Shown here piece after piece: positions 57,232 to 64,000 of a stretch of 64,000 nucleotides of DNA. Made by a program: the position numbers and the translations under genes. The stretch is from CAZRGV01 sp964599655 (GTDB lineage: Bacteria; Planctomycetota; Planctomycetia; Isosphaerales; Isosphaeraceae): positions 1 to 64,000 of the forward strand of contig CAZRGV010000007.1 in NCBI GenBank assembly GCA_964599655.1. Direction: 5' to 3'. Under the pieces are notes generated by a model that had not been told where the DNA came from, made no database searches, and saw only the letters and a list, made by a program, of their open reading frames with translations. The stretch's first letter is position 1. Each line of letters opens with the position of its first letter.

Positions 57232-57961
57232 GCGTTTCCGGCTCACGCGGCTTTCGCTGCTCCTCGCCTTCTAGGTTTTCAAACTTCAGGGTGTACGAGG
57301 CGAACCTGGAGATTCCCCCGCCAACGTCTTCCCACCCATAGCCATACGGCCCAATGTGCTGAAGTCGAATCGTCGTGTCGGCCACGATTGGGACTCCACA
57401 GCGGCGGAGCCTCTCGGAGAAGGCGAAATCCTCGCCGAGGTAACGGTGTCCGCCGTTCCCGTCGGCAACGATCATCGGGAGAAAAAACGGGATCAGAGGT
57501 CGACCCGAAGCCGGTTCACAGACGGGTAGCCCCTCCAGACATTGAATGGCCTCGAAGGCAGCGCGACGTGTGTGCAGAAATCCGGCCGCGGCGGACTCGA
57601 TTTCGATGAGTCCCCCTTCGCGCCCGAAGGTCAGCTCGCTCGTTCCAGCTAAGAGTCGGCAGGAAAGCTCACATTCCCCTTTCTTGGGATAGATTCCGCA
57701 GCTGATAGGTAGACCGTGCGATCGCAGTCGTTCCACGGAGGCGGGTTCGAACGCGATATCGGCGTCGATCCACATCAACTCGTCGAACCCCTCGTTCAGT
57801 GCGTCGCTGGCGAGACGATTCCGCGCCACGTCAATCTGAGAAAACCCGAAAAGCCGTCGCACGGGATAGCCGGCGACCTCCAGTTGCCGTAGCGAGAACT
57901 CGGTGTGAGGCTCGATGTAGCGTATCGCCGGGACCAGGATGGCGCATCGCGAGGGATCCAT
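57179..57961 (-). CDS. GT-A-like glycosyltransferase-type protein
   Basis: 260 residues, cytoplasmic. MWIDADIAF gives a D66-A-D68 motif of the metal/nucleotide-sugar site, preceded by the Rossmann-like start CAILVPAIRYI. YLGEDFAFSERLRRCG (about residue 180) resembles the ED-type catalytic region, and a His follows in IRLQHIGPYGYGW. It has a good ribosome binding site (GGAGG). It starts 21 bases after the LpxL-like gene stop on the same strand, suggesting a joint role in envelope lipid or glycan synthesis; this is inference. The family is not securely identified. Confidence 0.65.
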   Translation of the reverse strand: MDPSRCAILVPAIRYIEPHTEFSLRQLEVAGYPVRRLFGFSQIDVARNRLASDALNEGFDELMWIDADIAFEPASVERLRSHGLPISCGIYPKKGECELSCRLLAGTSELTFGREGGLIEIESAAAGFLHTRRAAFEAIQCLEGLPVCEPASGRPLIPFFLPMIVADGNGGHRYLGEDFAFSERLRRCGVPIVADTTIRLQHIGPYGYGWEDVGGGISRFASYTLKFENLEGEEQRKPREPETLKGSDRDGPGQGLGETV

Positions 57962-57982
57962 GAGTGCCTCCGAGGTCTCGCC

Positions 57983-58936
57983 TCACGCCGCCGTGATCCG
58001 GCTTGTCGCGGTCGCCGGTTTTCTGGCTTTCGCCTTCGGCTGATGCTTCCACCGGCGATGCAGCCAGAGGTATTGTTCGGGGTTGCGCCGGATGATCCGT
58101 TCCAGGGCCGTCGTGTAACGCTGCGTCAAAAGTCTGGCATCGTCGGCCGTGCCGGTCCACTCGTCGGGTGCGATCAACTCCTCACACCCGACCTCGTAGC
58201 AGAAACCCGGACCGATCCGTCTGGCGTACCCGACGACCACGGGCGCATTGTGTTCCAGCGCCAAGAGCGCAATCGCCTTGTGGGTTGAGGCTGGACGGCC
58301 GAAGAAGTCGACGTACATCCCTCTCTGTCCGGCGTCCTGATCGGCCAGGAACGAGATCAACCCACGGTTGCTCAGAACCTCGAGCATCTGGTCGTAGCCT
58401 CCCTTCTTCGGAATCAGCTTTTGACCGGTCCGCTCGCGAAACCTTCGTAGAAACTCGTCGAGATACGGGTTGTCGAGCGTCCGGGCCACCGAGTACGGGG
58501 GAAACCCGAACACGCCAAAGAGATAGCCGGCCATCTCCCAGTTCCCGAAGTGGGCGGAGACCATGATCATGGGACCGCCATCGAGCAACCGATCAAGCAC
58601 CCTCTCATGGCCGACGAGCGAGATCCGCTCCCGCCAGTTGGTGAGGTGGAGTTTGCGAGGGATGTGAAGCATCTCCATGAGCATGCGGCAGAAGTGCTGG
58701 TAGACGCCCCTGACAATCTGGTCACACCTCCCGTCGGAGTACTGGCCCTCGAATGCGTGTCGAAGGTTCTCCATCGCAACTTTGCGGTGTCGCCGATCGA
58801 CATGATAGAGCAGAAGAGCCATTCGATCCGCGAACCGGTAAGATTGTTCGACCGAAAGGGCCTGGCAGAATCCGACCACCAGACGGACCGCCAGGTAGGC
58901 AAGATAATCGACGAACTTGTGTCGAGGGCGCTTCAT
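57983..58936 (-). CDS. LpxL/HtrB-type lipid A acyltransferase-like protein
   Basis: 317 residues from ATG 58936 (GGAG 8 bases upstream; an in-frame GTG at 58945 is less likely). Features are an N-terminal membrane-anchoring helix, the HxxxxE motif in SAHFGNWEMAGY (about residue 130), SVARTLDNPYLDEFLRRFRE, and LADQDAGQRGMYVDFFGRPAST. LpxL-type enzymes add a secondary acyl chain to lipid A from acyl-ACP at the inner membrane. Its presence fits a Gram-negative-type envelope in planctomycetes. It is first of a two-gene unit with the glycosyltransferase-like gene. Confidence 0.88.
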   Translation of the reverse strand: MKRPRHKFVDYLAYLAVRLVVGFCQALSVEQSYRFADRMALLLYHVDRRHRKVAMENLRHAFEGQYSDGRCDQIVRGVYQHFCRMLMEMLHIPRKLHLTNWRERISLVGHERVLDRLLDGGPMIMVSAHFGNWEMAGYLFGVFGFPPYSVARTLDNPYLDEFLRRFRERTGQKLIPKKGGYDQMLEVLSNRGLISFLADQDAGQRGMYVDFFGRPASTHKAIALLALEHNAPVVVGYARRIGPGFCYEVGCEELIAPDEWTGTADDARLLTQRYTTALERIIRRNPEQYLWLHRRWKHQPKAKARKPATATSRITAA

Positions 58937-59185
58937 GGTCGTCACTCCGTTGACGCGAACGACGTGGGACGAGGCCGCAAGACGCGATCGTCATGGTCAC
59001 GCGCGTCCTCACGAGCGAATCGGTAAGTCCAGAGCATCCTCTAATGCAAGACGGGCTCCGGCCGATCCTAGCCCCCTCTTCTTTCGAGGTCAATCCGACC
59101 ACCGAGCGACTACCACGACGTCCTCCCCGCCGTGCCCACGGCTCCAATTCACCGGGCCGCATCACGCGTTGGCCAGAGTCTGCAT

Positions 59186-59195
59186 NNNNNNNNNN
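59186..59195. other. Assembly gap (10 N) at the 3' end of the oxidoreductase gene
   Basis: The protein reads SPVKLPLE up to the gap, close to where this family usually ends, so the stop codon is probably in the missing bases. The downstream apparent codons (59149-59185) may not belong to the gene. Confidence 0.9.
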
Positions 59196-60252
59196 CTTCA
59201 AGCGGAAGCTTGACCGGGCTGCCCGTCCGAGCGGAGAGGTAGATCGCGCGAATGATCTCGACCGACTTGCGGCCCTCCCGGCCGTCGACGAGCGGGGCGC
59301 GTTTCTCATCGATCGCCTGGAGGAAGTCGACGAGCTGGTCCCGATGTCCGACGTGGGTAATGCCTCTCGGGTCACTCGCTCCGGCCTTGAAGTTGGATCG
59401 AGCGGCCATTGCGGCGAAAACATCGCTATCGCTGGGCAGCTTTTCCTGAAACTCCCAGAGCGTGACGTCGTCCTGCTCGACACGGGCAGATCCGCGGTCG
59501 CCATGGATCTCGGTTCTCTTGAGTAACCCTGGAAAGGTGCTTGTCGCTGCCTCGATCACACCGAGGGCGCCATTGCGGAACCTGAGGCACGCGACCGCCG
59601 TGTCCTCGACCTCGATCCGCTCGTGGGCCAAAGTGGCCGTCATGGCCGTGATCGTATCGACATCTCCCATGAGCCAGTAGAGCAGGTCGACATTGTGGAT
59701 CGCCTGATTCATCAGGGCGCCGCCACCGTCGAGGTCCCAGGTGCCCCGCCATCCGCCGGAGTCGTAATACTCTTGAGTCCGCCACCACTTGACGTAGGTG
59801 TCTCCGAGGGTGAGACGGCCGAATCGTCCCATATCGATGGCGCTTTTGAGAGTGATGTTGGCTGGGCTGAATCGCGAGGGGAAGATGGTGCAAAGCCGCA
59901 CCCCAGCGTTCTCGCAAGCATTGATGATTGCGTCGCAGCGAGCCAGGGTAATTTCCAGCGGTTTCTCGACCACAACGTGTTTGCCTGCTTGCGCCGCCTT
60001 CAAGGCAGGTTCCATGTGGGCGCCGCTGGGAGTGCAGATGCAGACCACATCGAGCCCGGGATGAGCGAGCATTGCGTCAAGGTTATCGTAGACTTTGCAT
60101 TCCCCCTTGGCCATCGCGGCGATCTTGGCCCCATTCTTCTCCGAGCGACTGAAGGCCGCAAGGACGGAGGCCCCTTCGATTTCGTTGATCGCCTTGGTGT
60201 GGAACTCGGCGATCATGCCACAGCCGATGATGCCGAAACCGTGTTGGGGCAT
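59196..60252 (-). CDS. Gfo/Idh/MocA-family NAD(P)-dependent oxidoreductase, 3' end in gap
   Basis: About 352 residues are visible. The Rossmann start GIIGCGMIAEFHTKA is at residues 7-21, VVVEKPLEI near 95 is the hallmark EKP motif, and GGALMNQAIHNVDLLYWL (about residue 180) contains the conserved catalytic His region (H188 area). Such enzymes oxidise or reduce sugars, inositols or their derivatives in the cytoplasm. There is no signal peptide. It stands alone, 120 bases downstream of the tyrS stop on the same strand. The substrate is unknown. Confidence 0.9.
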
Positions 60253-60372
60253 TGGATTACCTCGATGGGAAAAACGTCCTGGAGGCTGGAGACCCCTATT
60301 AGCCTGAATTCGTCGGGCTGGTGGTGCGTGCCTGCGGCTGGCCTCCTGGCGCTCCGGGGGAGAAAGACTCGG

Positions 60373-61635
60373 TTAATCGATCAACCGGATCCGAACGATC
60401 TTCTTCTTGCCCACGCGCACAATTAGCCCATCTGAAACCTTGACCATCGTTCGCGGATCGCTCATCACGACTCGATCCGGACCGAAATTGAAGCCTCCTT
60501 GCTCGATGACCCTGCGCGCGTTTGAAGTACTGGTCTCCATGCCCAGGGCGACCAGAAGTCGAGGAGCGGCGATCCGACCGTCGGCGTCCAGTTGGTTACG
60601 CCCGAGGGTCTTCTCGGGAATCTCCAAGGGGTCTTCGCCGTGTGTTCGACGGCGGAATCCTTCTGCGGCCTTTTCGGCGGCCTCCGGACCGGCGTACTGC
60701 GCCACGATGGCCTTCCCTAGAACCTCCTTGGCATCCCGAGGATTCACGCCGGGGCCCAGCAGTCGATCCACCTCGTCCATTGGCAGGTCGGTCAACAAGG
60801 TGAAGAACTGCCGCATCGGTTCGTCGGGGATGCTCATGATCTTGCCGAACTGCGTGTCCGGATCTTCCGCGACACCGACGTAATTTCCGAGGCTCTTGCC
60901 CATCCGACGATGACCGTCGGTCCCGACGAGGATCGGCATTGTCAGCGCGACCTGGGGTTCCTGCCCCCTGAGTTGCTGGAGATCGCGCGCCACGAGCAGG
61001 CTGAAGAGTTGCTCGGTCCCTCCCAACTCGACGTCGGCCCGGATCTCGACGGAGTCCCAACCTTGCATGAGAGGATACAGGCACTCATGAAGATAGACGG
61101 GTTTCCCGGCGGCAATGCGTTTGGCAAAATCCTCACGGGCCGAGATCTGGCCGAGCGTCATGTGGCGGGTCAGGTCGAGGACGTCCAGGAAGGACCATTT
61201 TGAGAACCAGTCGCCGTTGCGGTAGACCTCAGCCCGATTCAAATCGATAATCCGGCCAACCTGGGTGAGGTAGTCCTTGGCGTTGGCCTCGACCTGCTCC
61301 TGGGTCAAGGTGGCACGGGTCTCGTCGCGACCAGAGGGATCACCCACCAGAGCGGTGTAGTTGCCGATGATAATGACGGCCGTATGGCCTAGATCCTGAA
61401 ACTGTCGTAACTTACGCAAGGGAACCGTGTGGCCGAGGTGCACGTCGATTCCGGTCGGATCGATGCCGTACTTGATGCGAAGTGGGATTCCGGTGGTAAC
61501 GGATTTCTCCAACTTGCGACGGAACTCGTTCTCGGGCACGATCTGCTCGACGCCCCGGCGGAGGATCTCCCACTGCTCAGAAACTGGACGCAACACCCTG
61601 CGGACCTCCCCTGCTCGGCTCTCCACGGCGTGCAT
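60373..61635 (-). CDS. tyrS: Tyrosyl-tRNA synthetase
   Basis: 420 residues from ATG 61635 (AGAGG just upstream); a longer frame from a TTG at 61662 is not supported. The class I signature is HLGH (in VHLGHTVPLRKLRQF) and the KMSKS-type loop reads RRMGKSLGN. GGTEQLFSLLVARDLQ contacts the tRNA and amino acid sites. A C-terminal S4 RNA-binding domain begins at about residue 355 (ARRVIEQGGFNFGPDRV). The motif set fits the TyrZ-like bacterial form. It charges tRNA-Tyr in the cytoplasm. Confidence 0.95.
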   Translation of the reverse strand: MHAVESRAGEVRRVLRPVSEQWEILRRGVEQIVPENEFRRKLEKSVTTGIPLRIKYGIDPTGIDVHLGHTVPLRKLRQFQDLGHTAVIIIGNYTALVGDPSGRDETRATLTQEQVEANAKDYLTQVGRIIDLNRAEVYRNGDWFSKWSFLDVLDLTRHMTLGQISAREDFAKRIAAGKPVYLHECLYPLMQGWDSVEIRADVELGGTEQLFSLLVARDLQQLRGQEPQVALTMPILVGTDGHRRMGKSLGNYVGVAEDPDTQFGKIMSIPDEPMRQFFTLLTDLPMDEVDRLLGPGVNPRDAKEVLGKAIVAQYAGPEAAEKAAEGFRRRTHGEDPLEIPEKTLGRNQLDADGRIAAPRLLVALGMETSTSNARRVIEQGGFNFGPDRVVMSDPRTMVKVSDGLIVRVGKKKIVRIRLID

Positions 61636-61782
61636 GGCCCTCTGAGGCAACAATGGACACAAACCCCGTCGCGGTTGCGATTCTAGGGCAGAGTGGCGCG
61701 ACGGGCAAGGTGGCCCGGCGAGACGTTGGCGCGTTAAAATGAAAACAACGCCCGTCGCTCGAACCCGGAGGGTTCTCCATCG

Positions 61783-64000
61783 ATGCCGCTTGCCGACGCC
61801 GCCGCGCTCGCAAATCCCTGGCTCATCTCGCTGACCGTTCTGATTCTATCGGCGATCGCGTCGTCGCTGACCGCCTGGGTGTGGGCCCTAGATCGACTGC
61901 GGCAAAGGCAGCCTCTCCTGCCCGACGAAAAACCGAAACCCGTTCGCTGGGGCCTCGGCACGGTCTTGCTAGTTCTGGTGGCCTACCTTGCCGTAAGCGA
62001 AGGTTTTTCCTTGATTTACACCAGGAATCACTCTGTTGCCGGCGCAGCGGAGGCCCATCCAGAATCGTCGAAGGTCGACATACCGCCTGTCGAGCAAATG
62101 CGGATCATGACGAGCATCAACCTCGTGATGCTCGTTCTGGTTCCGATCCTTCTCAGGGTCACTTCGGGAACAACTCTGGTCGATCTCGGTTTGGGGGACT
62201 CCCGTGCTCTCTTCCGAGACATAGGCCGCGGAGCGGTTGCGTGTCTCCTTCTCGCGCCGTTGGTCTACGGAGTTTTCGCTCTGGCTCAACTGTATTGGAG
62301 CCGTCAGGATCATCCGGTCGTCGAGGCGGTTCGCGATGAGAGCACGCCGGTCGATGCCCTGATGATCGCCGTGGCGACCGTCATCATCGCGCCCGCCGTC
62401 GAGGAGCTGCTCTTTCGAGGCGTCTTGCTTGGCTGGCTGACTCGTTCCATGAGCCGTTCGCAAGCCACCAGGGCTCAACAACGTCTGTCGCATGAAGTGG
62501 ACGCGGAGAATACTGGAACCGGGCTCTCCGATGTTGAAGAGGTGGTGGAACTCTCGGCCGAACCTGACACCGCACGCACGGTCTGGGTCCCCCAAAAAAC
62601 GCTCAACCATCCTCCCATCGTGAAGATTACGGAGACTCGTCTACACGTCGGAGCCGCAAGCTGGATTCCGAACATCATCACTTCGTTGATCTTTGCTGGC
62701 CTTCACTCTGCGCAATGGCCCGCCCCGATTCCCTTATTTTTCCTTTCGCTCGGCTTGGGTCTACTCTATCAGCGCACCGGCCGACTTGTGGCCCCTTTTA
62801 CCATGCACGCCTTGTTTAACGGCTTCAGCACCGGGATTCTCTTCCTGGTATTGTTCTCGGGTCAGCCGATTCCCGCGCCCAAACCACTGGCCAAACCGGC
62901 GGCGATGACAAGGGGAACGGCCGGATGGGAACAGGCGTCGACGAAAAACGACGCGCCGTTTCCACCTGATTTGACACACCTGCGGGGCGACCTAGTTTTT
63001 CCATGGCGGACCTCCGAACACACCAGGACCGGCAATGGAACGGGGAGCGGCCAGGCCGGAATCGGAGCTGCCGCCTTCCAAGACCCGGGGCGACCCATGG
63101 ATGAAAAAAGCGCGACGTATTTGTGCGATCTCGTGCGGCACGCCGGATCCGAGCCCGGGTCTGGACCGACTACGACGCGGTATCTCATCATGCTTCGTGG
63201 AGGCATCCCTGGAAGCATGTTGCCACTCGGTCCTGGCATCCAGGGTCTAGGGCGAGGTCCCGAGAACGCGGTGCAATTGCCAGAGATGAGCGTTTCTCGG
63301 CGACACGCCCTCCTAGAGGTTGATGAGGGCGGAATGGTCTGGCTCACCGACCTGGGTAGCACCAACGGAACCTTTCGCAACGGACAGCGACTGGCCCCTC
63401 ATCAGCCCGTTGCCGTTCGGGACGGTGATCGGCTCGGCTTTGGGCCGGTTCTGGTCCTGAAGTACGCCTGCCCCGACCCCTGCGAGGAGCGCTATCAGCG
63501 CGAGATTTTCGAGCGGGCCGTGCGCGACCCCTTGACCGGCCTGTTCAACCGCCGCTACTTCCTCGATCAGTTTCTGACCCTCGAGCGCAAAGCCGCGGGT
63601 CGCGGACTTGGACTGGCTGTCTTGATGCTCGACATCGATCATTTCAAGCGGATCAACGATAGTCTCGGACACGACGCGGGTGATGTTGTCCTTCGCGAAG
63701 TCGCTGCCGTCATTCGACACTCGACGCGGAACGAGGACCTCGTCGCCCGCTACGGAGGAGAGGAGTTCATCGCTGCCCTTCCAATCACTTCACCTGACCA
63801 GGCGATGGAACGCGCGGAACGTATCCGACGCGGCCTCTCCGCTCGCCGGATCATCATCGAGTCAAGAGCCTTGTCGGTCACGGCGAGTCTCGGCTTAATC
63901 TTCGCCGAAGCCGGCCGTGAACGTCCGGTGAACGAGTTGATTTCCGCGGCTGACCGGTTGCTCTACCAGGCCAAGAACTCGGGTCGCGACCGTGTTGTGT
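61783..64000 (+). CDS. CPBP membrane protease joined to FHA and GGDEF domains (runs off the window)
   Basis: From ATG 61783 the frame is open for at least 739 codons to the window edge. Residues 1 to about 365 form a membrane protein with CPBP (CAAX protease/bacteriocin-processing) motifs: EELLFRG (E207-E208-x-x-x-R212), FAGLHSAQ (H308) and HALFN (H342-x-x-x-N346). After a linker rich in Gly/Thr/Pro (about 365-440) comes an FHA domain (GRGPENAVQLPEMSVSRRHA, GSTNGTF, about 488-530) and then GGDEF with DIDHFKRIN and active-site GGEEF (658-662). The catalytic motifs of all parts are intact. If the GGDEF part is a separate gene, ATG 63097 is a possible start, but no ribosome binding site precedes it. 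It would link intramembrane proteolysis to c-di-GMP signalling. Confidence 0.75.
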   Translation, partial: MPLADAAALANPWLISLTVLILSAIASSLTAWVWALDRLRQRQPLLPDEKPKPVRWGLGTVLLVLVAYLAVSEGFSLIYTRNHSVAGAAEAHPESSKVDIPPVEQMRIMTSINLVMLVLVPILLRVTSGTTLVDLGLGDSRALFRDIGRGAVACLLLAPLVYGVFALAQLYWSRQDHPVVEAVRDESTPVDALMIAVATVIIAPAVEELLFRGVLLGWLTRSMSRSQATRAQQRLSHEVDAENTGTGLSDVEEVVELSAEPDTARTVWVPQKTLNHPPIVKITETRLHVGAASWIPNIITSLIFAGLHSAQWPAPIPLFFLSLGLGLLYQRTGRLVAPFTMHALFNGFSTGILFLVLFSGQPIPAPKPLAKPAAMTRGTAGWEQASTKNDAPFPPDLTHLRGDLVFPWRTSEHTRTGNGTGSGQAGIGAAAFQDPGRPMDEKSATYLCDLVRHAGSEPGSGPTTTRYLIMLRGGIPGSMLPLGPGIQGLGRGPENAVQLPEMSVSRRHALLEVDEGGMVWLTDLGSTNGTFRNGQRLAPHQPVAVRDGDRLGFGPVLVLKYACPDPCEERYQREIFERAVRDPLTGLFNRRYFLDQFLTLERKAAGRGLGLAVLMLDIDHFKRINDSLGHDAGDVVLREVAAVIRHSTRNEDLVARYGGEEFIAALPITSPDQAMERAERIRRGLSARRIIIESRALSVTASLGLIFAEAGRERPVNELISAADRLLYQAKNSGRDRVV

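Overview
The window is GC-rich chromosomal DNA from a planctomycete, most likely of the Isosphaeraceae (Isosphaera/Singulisphaera/Paludisphaera relatives). The phylum call rests on families that are abundant almost only there: DUF1501, DUF1549/DUF1553, DUF1552 and DUF1587/1592/1588/1585 proteins with c-type haem sites, sulfatases, a DUF6807 (PmoA-like) protein and a DUF1569 protein. The family-level placement is inference. The assembly is a draft: there are four N runs (4230-4355, 27682-27699, 31637-31646, 59186-59195) and two otherwise intact genes are split by apparent frameshifts.

Layout. 1-12.2 kb is a mixed metabolic stretch: a glycosidase-like beta-propeller, a sulfatase-ArsS radical SAM pair, a second sulfatase interrupted by a gap, YjbQ, a DUF6807 protein, dihydroxyacetone kinase, a subclass B3-like metallo-beta-lactamase, a lactonase-fold propeller and an esterase. 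12.5-17.9 kb holds tRNA-Met, pyrF, tRNA-Pro with a strong terminator, a fur-katG oxidative-stress operon with an apparently leaderless promoter, and about 1 kb of decayed DNA with MarR-like and ferredoxin-like remnants. 17.9-28.6 kb is two tandem cassettes, each a DUF1592-type haem protein followed by a DUF1552 Tat protein. 28.8-31.7 kb has an isochorismatase-like hydrolase and a DUF1569 protein, then tRNA-Ser flanked by two decayed transposases. 31.7-35.8 kb encodes a serine beta-lactamase-like/VanX-like fusion and a hybrid histidine kinase.

36.0-52.3 kb contains two convergent gene sets of planctomycete secreted proteins. On the plus strand are a DUF1549/1553 cytochrome and two tandem DUF1501 proteins whose last 233 bp are identical. 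On the minus strand are two DUF1501 proteins, a pre-peptidase-domain protein (frameshifted), a DUF1549/1553 protein and a cytochrome-WD40-coiled-coil protein. All carry export signals, so the likely site of action is outside the cytoplasmic membrane; substrate and chemistry are unknown. 52.9-64 kb has an M1 aminopeptidase, a conserved hypothetical protein, an aminotransferase, an LpxL-like acyltransferase with a glycosyltransferase-like gene, a Gfo/Idh/MocA oxidoreductase, tyrS, and an open reading frame that joins a CPBP membrane protease to FHA and GGDEF domains and runs off the window edge.

The most unusual items are the CPBP-FHA-GGDEF reading frame, the beta-lactamase/VanX fusion, the leaderless fur-katG promoter, the recently homogenised DUF1501 pair, and the cassette organisation of the exported haem/DUF proteins. 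I saw no CRISPR array, prophage or recognised anti-phage defence system.
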